Assembly: GCF_001610975.1 (NCBI RefSeq)
Contig: NZ_CP013342.1
Span: forward strand, 1,178,001 to 1,242,000
Origin: Sphingopyxis terrae subsp. terrae NBRC 15098
Lineage (GTDB): Bacteria > Pseudomonadota > Alphaproteobacteria > Sphingomonadales > Sphingomonadaceae
Direction of reading: 5' to 3'
Length of the DNA stretch: 64,000 bases
Part shown: positions 1 through 10,828 of the stretch, piece after piece
Layout: every line of letters begins with the position of its first letter
Position numbering within the stretch: position 1 is the stretch's first letter
Notes under the pieces: model-generated
The model's database searches: none
Told to the model about the DNA's origin: nothing
Seen by the model: only the letters and a program-made list of their open reading frames with translations
Program-made: the position numbers and the translations under genes

Positions 1-224
1 AATTCCGCGCGGGCACCGTCGAGAGCGACACTGCTGGTTGATTGCTTGGCGCGAAGCTGCAGGCGCGGATCGCCGTCGCCGTCGTCGGGCTGCGAGACAT
101 CCCAGCGGATCGCGCTGCTCTCCTGGGCCGAGGCCGCGGTCGGCTGCGCAGGGGCGGCGCAGGCGATCAAGGTCAACAGCACGCTGCCGGCGGCGACGAA
201 CAATGTCTTCGATTGCGGTTTCAT
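1..224 (-). CDS. putative lipoprotein, 3' part missing (window edge)
   Basis: This is the N-terminal 74 residues of a minus-strand gene that runs off the left edge. The start is well supported by a strong Shine-Dalgarno (AGGAGGAG, about 231-240) placed seven bases before the ATG at 222-224. The product opens with a signal peptide (MKPQSKTLFVAAG, then VLLTLIAC) that ends in a lipobox-like LIAC at residues 19-22, so export and lipid anchoring are likely. The next residues are Ala/Pro/Gln-rich, then an acidic Asp/Gly stretch (DDGDGD). It lies 114 bases downstream of the M56 peptidase gene on the same strand and could be co-transcribed with it. I do not recognise the family. Confidence 0.6.
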   Translation of the reverse strand, partial: MKPQSKTLFVAAGSVLLTLIACAAPAQPTAASAQESSAIRWDVSQPDDGDGDPRLQLRAKQSTSSVALDGARAE

Positions 225-337
225 TGGGGGCACTCCTCCTCCGTGCGCCGGGCGAGCATCATCGCTCGCCGCCGCAGCGGCGTTTCAAAATCAGGCTTCG
301 ATGAGCGGCGGCTTGGCTTCGGCCAGTGGCCGAAGGG

Positions 338-2038
338 TCAGTCCTGCGGCGCCGCGGGATTTTCGGGCGGCGCTGGCGGGCGCGGCGGACTTATCCGCGT
401 GACCTTGCCGTCGGCGCTGCGCGCCTCGAGCGTTCCGTCCGAGCCGATGCGCGCGGTCGCGCCCGAACTGGACCGGACTTCGCTATAGGCCCCGCCCCAA
501 TTGCCCAGCGCGCGCGCCTCGATCGCGTCGTCGGGGTCGCGCATCGCGCGGCCCGCGGCACGCATCTGGCGGACATAGTCGCCGGTGACGCCCATGGCCC
601 GCATCGCCGTCAGATCGTCGAGATTCACATCGGGGAAATAGCGGCGCATGTCGCGGGCATAGGCCGGGTCGATGCCCACCGCTTTCGCGCCAACCAGATC
701 GCCGACGTCGGCGTTCGGAAAGACACGGCGCATCGCGTTGATATAGGCCGGGTCGACGCCGGTCGCCTTGGCCGCGATAATGTCGTCGGCATCAGCATGG
801 CCGCTTTCGCGCATCTTGCGGACATCGTCGGGTGTCACGCCGACCGCGCGCATGCCGACAAGATCGTCGGGCGACAGCGGCTTGCGGGCAGTAGCAGGGG
901 CCGGCTTGTCGGTCCGCTCGCCCGCCGAACCCACGGCCGCGGCGGACTGCAATGCCGCGGCCGGGGCGGTTGCGACAGGGGTGTGGACAGGCCCCGACGC
1001 GGACGGTGTGGCAGTCGCGGAAAAGGCGGCGAGCGGCGCCGATACGCCGGCGAGCAGCACCAGGCTCATCAGAACCCAGCTCGCGCTGGCGGGTCCGCGC
1101 TTCAGGCTGCCGTCGAGGACGCGGGTGATCCGGCGCTTCAGGCTGTTCTGCGCCGGCGCGACCCCGTGGGCGGCAAGCAGCGCGCCCTGATTGTCGTGAC
1201 GCGCCGCGCCGACGAGCAGCGAGGCATAGTCGGGACCGTCGATGTCGGCGAGCAGCACGGCATCATCGGCCGCTTCCTCGCGCAATTGATGGCTCTCGCG
1301 CGCCAGCATCCAGACGAGCGGATTGAACCAGAACAGCGCGCAGGCAAGGCGCGCCGCGAGCAGTTTCGCCCAGTCGAGCCGCGCGACATGCGCCAGTTCG
1401 TGCGCGATGATCGCCTCGGCCTCGGCCACGGCATCGACGGCGGCCGGGTTAAGCACGATCGTCGGGCGGACCACGCCCCAACTGATCGGCGAGCGCAGTT
1501 CGTTGCTGACCAGCAGCGCTGTCCCATGCTTGAAGCCCATCCGCCGCTGCGCTTCGGCGAGCGCCGACAGCCACGAAGGCTGAACCAGCACATCGGCTCG
1601 GCCGCGCATCGCGAACAGCCGCACCACGGCAACCGTCATCAAAAGGGCAAGCAGGAACAGGGGAAAGCTGTACACCCAGATGGCGAGGTCGGCCATCGCG
1701 GGCAGCGTCCAACCGGCATCGGCTTTGCTATCCGCAGCCATGGCCGGCGCCGCAGCGCCGGGCTGAGCCGCCGCCGCGGGAGGCGCCTCGACGACCGCCG
1801 GTGGCGCCGACATTGCAGGCGCAGATGCTTCGACCCAGTCGGCGGGCAGCGGGGCCCATTCGGGAAGCGCCAGCGTCGCCACGGGCAGCAGCAGCAGCGC
1901 CGCCAGCCCGGCATGCGCGATAAGCGAACGCTCGCCTGCCGAACGCGACCGCGCGAGGCGCAGCAACAGCAGCGTCAGCCCGGCGATGATCGCCGATTTC
2001 CAGGCAAGACCCAGCAGGGTCGCGGCGGTGATCATCAT
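338..2038 (-). CDS. BlaR1/MecR1-like M56 zinc metallopeptidase with C-terminal 28-residue repeats
   Basis: Integral membrane peptidase of family M56, the signalling protease that in BlaR1/MecR1 systems inactivates the BlaI repressor. Transmembrane segments lie near residues 7-28, 40-58, 115-143 and 320-340. The zinc motif HELAH is at residues 213-217, followed by the usual EEAADD element near 254-259. The product is 566 aa, near the length of BlaR1, but no penicillin-binding SxxK/KTG sensor domain is visible. Instead, residues about 388-511 hold four to five copies of a 28-residue repeat of the pattern DDL..mravGvtp.YvrqMR, followed by a Pro-rich end. The gene overlaps blaI by four bases (ATGA), so the two are translationally coupled. 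The ligand is unknown; a beta-lactam role cannot be assumed. Confidence 0.88.
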   Translation of the reverse strand: MMITAATLLGLAWKSAIIAGLTLLLLRLARSRSAGERSLIAHAGLAALLLLPVATLALPEWAPLPADWVEASAPAMSAPPAVVEAPPAAAAQPGAAAPAMAADSKADAGWTLPAMADLAIWVYSFPLFLLALLMTVAVVRLFAMRGRADVLVQPSWLSALAEAQRRMGFKHGTALLVSNELRSPISWGVVRPTIVLNPAAVDAVAEAEAIIAHELAHVARLDWAKLLAARLACALFWFNPLVWMLARESHQLREEAADDAVLLADIDGPDYASLLVGAARHDNQGALLAAHGVAPAQNSLKRRITRVLDGSLKRGPASASWVLMSLVLLAGVSAPLAAFSATATPSASGPVHTPVATAPAAALQSAAAVGSAGERTDKPAPATARKPLSPDDLVGMRAVGVTPDDVRKMRESGHADADDIIAAKATGVDPAYINAMRRVFPNADVGDLVGAKAVGIDPAYARDMRRYFPDVNLDDLTAMRAMGVTGDYVRQMRAAGRAMRDPDDAIEARALGNWGGAYSEVRSSSGATARIGSDGTLEARSADGKVTRISPPRPPAPPENPAAPQD

Positions 2039-2412
2039 TTCGTCCTCCCTTCGCGCGCTTCGGCGATCAGCTTTTCCAGCTCATCGAGATCGCCCGCACT
2101 CATCTTGTCCTGCATGCCGAGCAGCGCCGCGGCGGCGCTGGTCGCCGATCCGTTGAAAAAGACGCGCACCACCTGGGTCAGCGCCGATTTGCTCGCCGTC
2201 TTCTCCTCGACGCTCGGCGCATAGAGAAAGCCGCGATCCGATGCCTCGCGCACGACGAAGCCTTTGGCCTCGAGCCGCTTGAGCATCGCGCGGATCGCCG
2301 ATCCGGACAGTTCGGCGGGCAAAGCCTCGCCGATTTCGGTCACGGTCGACGCGCCACGTTCGTAAAGAATATCGACAATTTCGCGTTCCCGCGGGGGCAA
2401 GCTCGACAACAT
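2035..2412 (-). CDS. blaI: BlaI/MecI/CopY-family transcriptional repressor
   Basis: Winged-helix repressor of 125 aa, the usual BlaI length. The N-terminal half (LPPREREIVDILYERG.., SGSAIRAMLKRLEAKGFV) matches the BlaI DNA-binding domain. The C-terminal half (VRVFFNGSATSAAAALL) is the dimerisation arm that M56 proteases cut in the model systems. The ATG at 2410-2412 is preferred because AAAGG lies at a good distance upstream; an in-frame GTG at 2419-2421 overlaps that Shine-Dalgarno and is less likely. Two palindromic operators lie 17-46 bases ahead of the start, so autoregulation is expected. It is coupled to the downstream M56 gene by an ATGA overlap. Confidence 0.9.
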   Translation of the reverse strand: MLSSLPPREREIVDILYERGASTVTEIGEALPAELSGSAIRAMLKRLEAKGFVVREASDRGFLYAPSVEEKTASKSALTQVVRVFFNGSATSAAAALLGMQDKMSAGDLDELEKLIAEAREGRTK

Positions 2413-2428
2413 GCGAATCACCTTTCGC

Positions 2429-2458
2429 GCTACATTTGTAGCGTGCTACATTTGTAGC
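2429..2458. promoter_or_regulatory. tandem BlaI-type operators
   Basis: Two identical 14-bp dyads, GCTACATTTGTAGC, at 2429-2442 and 2445-2458, with centres 16 bp apart. The core TACA-N2-TGTA is the known BlaI/MecI operator core. They sit between blaI and the divergent DUF885 gene (start 2551), so one repressor could control both directions. Confidence 0.85.
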
Positions 2459-2550
2459 GCATGCTTGGCAAGGGGTTTTATTCGACCAACACACATGCTT
2501 GCGGCAAAGCCCCCGAAACCATAGGGTCGCGGCATGATAGGAGGACAACC

Positions 2551-4365
2551 ATGATCGATTTCGCACTGGATCGCCGGACGCTGCTGGCGGGCATGGGCAT
2601 GGCATCGGCGGGGCTTGCGATGCCGGCATGGGGTGCGGACAGCGCCGACGCGCGCCTCGATGCACTGCTCACCCGCCAGTTCGATCAGGCGCTGATCGAT
2701 GACCCGACCCGCGCCGCGAGCCTGGGCCTCGATATCGGTGCGCGCGCCGGGCTGCGAGCGCGATTTCCCGACTGGTCGGCCGCCGCGCGGACCGCACGCG
2801 ACCGCCGGATCGACACCGACCTTGCCGCACTACGCGCGATCGATCGCGGTGCGCTCGGCGATAATGCGCGGGTGGCCTATGACAGCGCCGAATTCGATCT
2901 TGTGGCCCGCCAGCGACTGGCCCGCTTCCCCTATCACACCGGCGGCTTTGCGCACCGCGCCGGTCCCTATGCAGTCACGCAGCTCGGCGGCTTCTATACC
3001 GGCGTCAGCACCTTTCTCGACAGCCAGCATCCGGTGAAGACCAAGGCCGACGCCGATGCCTATATCGCGCGAATGGAGGCAACGCCGGCGCTCCTCGACG
3101 ATGATAGCGCGATCGTGCGCGCCAATGCCGCGATGGGCGTCGTCGCGCCGCGCTTCATCATCGAACAGGCCCTGCAGCAGCTCGGCCGTTTGCGTGACGG
3201 CGATGCGGCGTCGAAGACGATCGTCGCCTCGCTCGCCCGCCGCGCCAACGCCATCGGCCTCACCGGCTATGATGCGCGCGCGCAGGTGATATTCGAAGGT
3301 CCGATCCGCGCTGCTCTGACGCGTCAGATCGAGGTGCTGACGGCGCTGCTGCCTAAGGCCGGTGACGAGGCGGGCGTATCGCGCCTTCCGGACGGTCCCG
3401 CCTATTATGCGGCGACGCTGGCGCAGCACACGACCACCGACATGACCGCCGAGCAGATCCATCAATTGGGGCTCGACCAGCTTGCCGATCTGCACGCGCG
3501 CATGGACAAGCTGCTCACCGCGCAGGGCTTCAAAGAGGGCAGCCTACGCCAGCGGCTCGACGCGCTGACCGCAACCGACGGCCAGTTGTTCGCCAATGAC
3601 GATACGGGGCGCGCGGCGCTGCTCGCCTATCTCAACGATCGGCTCACCACCATTCGCGCCCGCCTGCCGCAAGTGTTCAGCCGGATGCCGCGCGCGCCCT
3701 ATGAAATCCGCCGCGTCCCGCCCGAGATCGAGATCGGCGCTCCTGGCGGTTCGGCGCAGGCCGGCACCCCCGACGGGTCGCGCCCGGGCATTTTCTTCAT
3801 CAACCTGCGCGATACGCACGAGTGGCCGCGCTACACGCTGCCGACGCTCGCCTTTCACGAGGGAGCGCCGGGGCATCTGTTCGAAAATGCCCTGAAGTTC
3901 GAGGACGCGGCATTGCCGCTTTACCGCCAATCCTCTTACGTCACGGCCTATGGCGAAGGCTGGGGGCTGTATGCCGAGCAGGTTGCCGCCGAGCTCGGGA
4001 TGTACGGCGACGATCCGCTCGGCGAGATCGGCTATCTGGCGTCCTATGCGTTTCGCGCCTCACGCCTCGTCGTCGATACCGGGCTGCACGCCAAGGGCTG
4101 GAATCGCCAGCAGGCGATCGAATTCATGGTCGAAAACTCGTCCGAAACGCCAAGTTCGGCGCGAACCGAGATCGACCGCTACATCGTCTATCCGGGGCAA
4201 GCCTGTTCGTACAAGGTCGGTCAGACCGCGATCAGCCGGCTGCGTGATGAGGTTTCGTCGCACCGGGATTATGACATCAAGCGCTTCCACGACGTCGTGC
4301 TCGGGGCCGGACGCATCCCGCTTGCGGTGCTCGAACGCCGCGTACGCGACGCCTTTCCGGCCTGA
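2551..4365 (+). CDS. DUF885 family protein, Tat-exported putative metallopeptidase
   Basis: A 604-aa protein of the DUF885 family, members of which carry metallopeptidase-like motifs. The start at 2551 has a strong Shine-Dalgarno (AGGAGGAC, 2539-2546). The N-terminus carries a twin-arginine signal (DRRTLLAGMGMASAGLAMPAWGA, motif at residues 6-11), so folded export to the periplasm by Tat is likely. The family hallmark HEGAPGH is at residues 436-442, followed by YGEGWGLYAEQ, which supplies the probable third metal ligand region. It is transcribed divergently from blaI across the twin BlaI operators, so it may belong to the same regulon. The substrate is unknown. Confidence 0.85.
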   Translation: MIDFALDRRTLLAGMGMASAGLAMPAWGADSADARLDALLTRQFDQALIDDPTRAASLGLDIGARAGLRARFPDWSAAARTARDRRIDTDLAALRAIDRGALGDNARVAYDSAEFDLVARQRLARFPYHTGGFAHRAGPYAVTQLGGFYTGVSTFLDSQHPVKTKADADAYIARMEATPALLDDDSAIVRANAAMGVVAPRFIIEQALQQLGRLRDGDAASKTIVASLARRANAIGLTGYDARAQVIFEGPIRAALTRQIEVLTALLPKAGDEAGVSRLPDGPAYYAATLAQHTTTDMTAEQIHQLGLDQLADLHARMDKLLTAQGFKEGSLRQRLDALTATDGQLFANDDTGRAALLAYLNDRLTTIRARLPQVFSRMPRAPYEIRRVPPEIEIGAPGGSAQAGTPDGSRPGIFFINLRDTHEWPRYTLPTLAFHEGAPGHLFENALKFEDAALPLYRQSSYVTAYGEGWGLYAEQVAAELGMYGDDPLGEIGYLASYAFRASRLVVDTGLHAKGWNRQQAIEFMVENSSETPSSARTEIDRYIVYPGQACSYKVGQTAISRLRDEVSSHRDYDIKRFHDVVLGAGRIPLAVLERRVRDAFPA

Positions 4366-4424
4366 GTTATTTCCCTCGGCCGCCCGTGCCGCTATCTGCA
4401 GCGGGCAGTCGAGGGAGTTTGACG

Positions 4425-5396
4425 ATGCCGATCAAGGCCGCCCGTCTCTATAATGATGGCAAGCTCGTGCGTGAGCTGGGCCCGAACGAGGCCATTCCCG
4501 ATCATTGCGATCCGGGCGACTTTTTCTGGCTCGGCCTGTTCGAGCCGACCCCCGGCGAGCTGGAGGGGATCGCCAGGCGCTTCGGCCTGCATCCGCTGGC
4601 GGTCGAGGACGCGCTGAAGGCCAACCAGCTGCCAAAGGTCGAAGCCTATGGCGAGCAATTGTTCGTCGTCGCCAGCACCGGCAATCGCGATGGCGACACG
4701 ATCCAGTCGGGCGAAACCGCCTTCTTCCTTGGTCGCCATTTCATCGTAAGTGTCCGTCACGGGTCGGCGCGGACGCACAGCGAGGTGCGCGCGCGGCTCG
4801 AATCCTTGCCGGCGAAACTGGCGCACGGCCCCGATTATGTACTTTATGCGATTCTCGATTTCATCGTCGACGGCTATTTCCCGGTGATCGACGCGATCGA
4901 GGACCGGCTGCTTACGGTCGAGGAAAGCGTCATGGACACGCCGCTCGACGCCGACGACATCCGGCATCTTTACGGCCAGCGGCACGAGATCATCCGCTTT
5001 CAACGCCTGGTCGGATTGATGAAGGATGTCGCATCACGCCTGACCAGCGATGCCGACCTGCCGTGCATCGACGATGCCGTGCGCCCCTTTTTCCGCGACA
5101 TCTGGGACCATGTGCAGCGCGCCGAATTCCGCCTCGTCGGATTGCGTGATGTCGCGGCGTCGGTCGTCGACACCAACAATCTGCTCGAACAGCAGCGGCA
5201 GGGCGCGATCACGCGCCAGCTTGCGGCCTGGGCCGCCATTCTGGCCGTACCCACCGCGATCGCCGGCATTTACGGCATGAATTTCGAGCATATGCCCGAA
5301 CTCGGCTGGACCTTCGGCTACCCCTTCGCGCTTGCCTTGATGGGCAGCGTGTGCGCGCTCCTCTATTGGCGCTTCAAGCGGATCGGCTGGCTCTAA
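4425..5396 (+). CDS. corA: CorA-family divalent metal ion transporter
   Basis: A 323-aa magnesium/cobalt channel of the CorA family. The large N-terminal part is the cytoplasmic funnel. Two C-terminal transmembrane segments (about 265-283 and 297-316) flank the signature GMN at residues 284-286, in the context YGMNFEHMPEL, which forms the pore mouth. The ATG at 4425 follows GAGGGAG, about seven bases upstream. The length and the C-terminal Arg/Lys-rich end (WRFKRIGWL) are typical. The neighbours (DUF885, ABC-F) give no functional link. Confidence 0.93.
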   Translation: MPIKAARLYNDGKLVRELGPNEAIPDHCDPGDFFWLGLFEPTPGELEGIARRFGLHPLAVEDALKANQLPKVEAYGEQLFVVASTGNRDGDTIQSGETAFFLGRHFIVSVRHGSARTHSEVRARLESLPAKLAHGPDYVLYAILDFIVDGYFPVIDAIEDRLLTVEESVMDTPLDADDIRHLYGQRHEIIRFQRLVGLMKDVASRLTSDADLPCIDDAVRPFFRDIWDHVQRAEFRLVGLRDVAASVVDTNNLLEQQRQGAITRQLAAWAAILAVPTAIAGIYGMNFEHMPELGWTFGYPFALALMGSVCALLYWRFKRIGWL

Positions 5397-5457
5397 CGTC
5401 GGCCCGCTCTTGCCCGGTCGCCACCGGGACGTTATCTGTCATCCGTCATCTTTTTAA

Positions 5458-5486
5458 GGAGTCGGAGGATCATGGACCGCAACTGA
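5458..5486 (+). promoter_or_regulatory. possible leader mini-ORF (Met-Asp-Arg-Asn) with strong ribosome binding site
   Basis: A purine-rich AAGGAGTCGGAGGA element (ending at 5469) precedes ATG GAC CGC AAC TGA (5472-5486). The ORF encodes only four residues and ends 40 bases before the ABC-F start. Translation is plausible by signal strength, but any regulatory role is inference. Confidence 0.3.
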
Positions 5487-5526
5487 ACGCATCGCCCCTA
5501 GCCTTGCCTTCAGGAAAGCCTTTTCC

Positions 5527-7131
5527 ATGTCTACGATCACCCTCTCCCGCCTCGGCTGGTCGACCCCCGACGGTCGCCGCATATTTTCCGATCTCGACCT
5601 TCAGTTTCGCCCGGAACGCACGGGTATCGTCGGTCGCAATGGCGTCGGCAAGTCGACCCTGTTGCGCCTGATCGCGGGTGAGGCAACGCCGACGAACGGC
5701 GCGATCAGCCGCGGCGCGCGCATCGCCATGCTGCACCAGACGGTGCAGGTTGCCGCCGATGCGACAATTGCCGACCTGTTCGGCGCGCGCCCGGCGCTGG
5801 CCCTGCTCGCGCGCGCCGAAGCGGGGACGGCGTCGCTCGACGACATCGCAGAGGCCGACTGGACGCTGGCTTCGCGGATCGACGAGGCGCTGGCCGGTGT
5901 CGACCTGCCGCTCGATGTCGCGACGCCGCTTGTGCATCTTTCGGGTGGGCAACGCACGCGCGCCGCGCTCGCCGGCGCGATATTCGAGCAGCCCGATTTT
6001 CTGCTGCTTGACGAACCGACCAACAATCTCGACCGGCAGGGCCGGGAGGCGGTGCGCGCGATCCTGCGCGACTGGCAGGGCGGCGCGATCGTCGTCAGTC
6101 ACGACCGCCAACTGCTCGAGGAGATGGATGCGATCGTCGAACTGACCGCGACGGGCGCCGCGCGCTATGGCGGCGGCTGGAGCGCCTATTCCGCGCGCAA
6201 GGCGGTCGAACAGGCGGCCCTTGAGGCCGAGCTTGCCACCGCAGAGAAGCGCGTCGATCAGGCCCAGCGCCAAGCGCAGGCCGCCGCCGAGCGGCAGGAT
6301 CGCCGCGATTCGCGGGGCCGGAAAAATGCGGCGCGCGGCGACATGCCGCGCATTGTGATGGGGGCAATGCAGCGCCGCGCCGAAGAATCACGCGCTGCCG
6401 CCGGGCGGCTGGCCGAACGCCAGCAGGGACAGGCCGAGCAGGCGCTCGCCGCGGCGCGCAGCCGGATCGAGATCGTCGATCCGCTGGCGATCGCGCTGCC
6501 GTCGACGGGTCTCCCGGCTTCGCGGACGGTCGTAGCGTTGGAGCATGTCCGCGCGGGCTATGACGGCGGCGCACCCGTCATCGATGATTTGTCGTTCACG
6601 ATCACGGGACCCGAGCGATTGGCAATCACCGGCCCGAACGGATCGGGCAAATCGACGCTGCTCGCGCTGATCGCCGGAACACTGACGCCCTGGTCGGGGA
6701 GCGTGCGCGTCGGTGTGCCGTTCGCGCTGTTCGATCAGCGCGTCGCGCTGCTCGATCCGCTACTTTCGATCGCCGACAATTTCCTGCGGCGCAACCCCGG
6801 GGTCGGCAACAATGCCTGCCGCGCCGCGCTCGCACGCTTCCGCTTTCGCGCCGACGCCGCCGATCGCATCGTCGGCACGCTCAGCGGCGGGCAGGTGCTT
6901 CGCGCCGGGCTCGCCTGCGTCCTCGGCGCGCCGCAGCCACCGCAGATGCTGATCCTCGATGAACCCGGCAATCATCTCGATCTCGATTCGCTCGCCGCGA
7001 TCGAAACCGGGCTCGCGGCCTATGACGGCGCGCTCATCGTCGTCAGCCACGATCCGGCCTTTCTGGACGCGATCGGGGTGAACCGCGAGCTGGCGCTGGG
7101 CGACGACTGCGGCCTGCCCTCACCCGGCTGA
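5527..7131 (+). CDS. ABC-F family ATPase (duplicated ATP-binding cassettes)
   Basis: A soluble 534-aa protein with two ABC cassettes and no membrane domain, the ABC-F layout. These proteins act at the ribosome. Cassette 1 has Walker A GRNGVGKST (36-44), signature LSGGQRTRA and Walker B LLLDEPTNNLD. Cassette 2 has Walker A GPNGSGKST (369-377), signature LSGGQVLRA and LILDEPGNHLD. The linker between them is Ala/Gln/Arg-rich and charged, as expected for the P-site tRNA interaction motif. The start at 5527 follows AGGAAA. A four-codon leader-like ORF lies just upstream. Housekeeping (Uup/YheS-like) function is more likely than antibiotic resistance, but the subfamily cannot be settled by eye. Confidence 0.92.
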   Translation: MSTITLSRLGWSTPDGRRIFSDLDLQFRPERTGIVGRNGVGKSTLLRLIAGEATPTNGAISRGARIAMLHQTVQVAADATIADLFGARPALALLARAEAGTASLDDIAEADWTLASRIDEALAGVDLPLDVATPLVHLSGGQRTRAALAGAIFEQPDFLLLDEPTNNLDRQGREAVRAILRDWQGGAIVVSHDRQLLEEMDAIVELTATGAARYGGGWSAYSARKAVEQAALEAELATAEKRVDQAQRQAQAAAERQDRRDSRGRKNAARGDMPRIVMGAMQRRAEESRAAAGRLAERQQGQAEQALAAARSRIEIVDPLAIALPSTGLPASRTVVALEHVRAGYDGGAPVIDDLSFTITGPERLAITGPNGSGKSTLLALIAGTLTPWSGSVRVGVPFALFDQRVALLDPLLSIADNFLRRNPGVGNNACRAALARFRFRADAADRIVGTLSGGQVLRAGLACVLGAPQPPQMLILDEPGNHLDLDSLAAIETGLAAYDGALIVVSHDPAFLDAIGVNRELALGDDCGLPSPG

Positions 7132-7190
7132 CACGCCAGCGACTTGCCAGCGACGTCTGGCTGTGGCAGGGGCGCCGCTCCCACGGCGTG

Positions 7191-7266
7191 GGGCGCTTAG
7201 CTCAGTTGGTAGAGCATCTCGTTTACACCGAGAGGGTCGGCGGTTCGAGCCCGTCAGCGCCCACCA
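7191..7266 (+). tRNA. tRNA-Val (anticodon TAC)
   Basis: A full cloverleaf of 76 nt. The acceptor stem pairs GGGCGCT (7191-7197) with AGCGCCC (7256-7262), followed by A and an encoded CCA (7264-7266). The D-loop contains AGTTGGTAGAGC. The anticodon stem TCTCG/CGAGA encloses the loop TTTACAC, giving anticodon TAC (valine, GTA codons). The T arm is GGCGG-TTCGAGC-CCGTC. No integrase or duplicated 3' end is seen nearby, so it is not an obvious att site. Confidence 0.96.
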
Positions 7267-7378
7267 TCCCCGGCCGGACCCGAATGGGGCGGGCCGCGTC
7301 TCTTGATCCAGCGCAATGACCGCGCGCCGCGCGCGCGTCAGAACTTCCGTGTCGCACATGCCAATCGGGAGTCTGGAG

Positions 7379-7570
7379 ATGTTTGCACGCAATGTTGGCA
7401 CAATCGACCGCCTGCTGCGGATCGTCATTGGCGTAATGCTGATCGTTCTCGCCGCGTACGAGCGTATCGGCCCGTGGGGCTATATCGGGGTGGTGCCGCT
7501 GCTCACCGGCCTGTCGAGCCGCTGTCCCGCCTATTCGCTGCTCGGGGTCAGCACCTGTCCGCGCGGCTGA
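7379..7570 (+). CDS. YgaP-type transmembrane protein (DUF2892)
   Basis: A 63-aa membrane protein. MFARNVGTIDRLLRIVIG begins the DUF2892 fold, also found as the C-terminal membrane part of rhodanese YgaP. Two transmembrane helices are visible (about 11-26 and 32-50), and a Cys pair lies in SRCPAYSLLGVSTC near the end. GGGAG about seven bases upstream supports the ATG at 7379 over an upstream in-frame start. The family is small and of unknown role, often linked to sulfur metabolism. The last 23 bases overlap the end of the convergent gene. Confidence 0.8.
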   Translation: MFARNVGTIDRLLRIVIGVMLIVLAAYERIGPWGYIGVVPLLTGLSSRCPAYSLLGVSTCPRG

Positions 7571-7814
7571 GGCGACGCACGTTCCACAGCGTGAAAAGGC
7601 CGATCGCGGCCCAGATGATGTTGAGGCCGGCGGACGGCAGGGCACCGTTATAGCCCGAATTGATGACGAAGCCGGTGGCGCCGACGACGTTCATCCATTG
7701 ATAGGCCGCGCCGCGCGGTTCGAGCTTGCCGAGCGAGAGCAGCACATAGCTTGCCAGAATGATCGCGGCCGCGGTCCAGCCGATCACCTCGATCATGATC
7801 TGAAGCAGGTTCAT
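7548..7814 (-). CDS. CBU_0592-like small integral membrane protein
   Basis: An 88-aa protein with three predicted transmembrane helices: IGWTAAAIILASYVLLSLG, the central VVGATGFVINSGYNGA, and the C-terminal GLNIIWAAIGLFTLWNVRRL. The pattern resembles the CBU_0592 family of small bacterial membrane proteins. It converges on and overlaps the DUF2892 gene by 23 bases. The acnA terminator hairpin lies just upstream of its start, separating the two transcripts. Function unknown. Confidence 0.7.
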   Translation of the reverse strand: MNLLQIMIEVIGWTAAAIILASYVLLSLGKLEPRGAAYQWMNVVGATGFVINSGYNGALPSAGLNIIWAAIGLFTLWNVRRLSRADRC

Positions 7815-7830
7815 CGCCCTATTCCCAAAG

Positions 7831-7860
7831 AAAACGCCCGCCCCGGTAAGGGGGCGGGCG
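7831..7860 (-). terminator. rho-independent terminator of acnA
   Basis: A GC-rich hairpin (CGCCCGCCCC ... GGGGCGGGCG, 7835-7860). On the minus strand it is followed by TTTTC. It lies 26 bases past the acnA stop codon. Confidence 0.8.
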
Positions 7861-7885
7861 CGTGTTGCCGATTATCCTGCGGCAA

Positions 7886-10558
<2,673 letters not shown>

Positions 10559-10828
10559 AGGTCAGCAGTCCCCATGTTGGCGCGGCGGGGAATGACGGCC
10601 GGCCGCCCAAGCCAGGAGAGCGGGGCAAGCGGAGTCGCACGCGCGGGTTTATGTCCGCGCCGCCTTACGCCGGAAGGCAGGAATTGCAAGGGGGTGGCGG
10701 TGGACGATGCACGCGAACCCGGCCTTTCGTCCACGGGCGGCGCCCGAAATTTCCCCGGACCAGGACACAAAGCGCCGCGGTCCCGAAGCTTTGTTATTCG
10801 GGATGACGATCCCGCCCGAACAATCGCG
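10559..10828. other. intergenic region between acnA and the LacI-type gene
   Basis: 270 bases with no credible gene on either strand. It must hold the acnA promoter, reading leftwards. I could not pick a convincing -35/-10 pair, operator or terminator by eye. Confidence 0.5.

Noticed and set aside
326-2224. Long plus-strand open frame opposite the M56 and blaI genes
   Set aside because: Its translation is low-complexity Arg/Gly-rich, while the minus strand encodes clear family motifs. It is the usual high-GC antisense frame.
338-2412. Beta-lactamase regulatory system (blaR1-blaI)
   Set aside because: No beta-lactamase gene and no penicillin-binding domain are visible, so a beta-lactam role is not claimed.
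5527-7131. Antibiotic-resistance ABC-F protein
   Set aside because: Subfamily cannot be assigned by eye and the gene has no resistance context, so a general ABC-F call is kept.
7191-7266. Integration (att) site at the tRNA-Val gene
   Set aside because: There is no integrase, no repeated 3' end of the tRNA and no foreign-looking gene block nearby.
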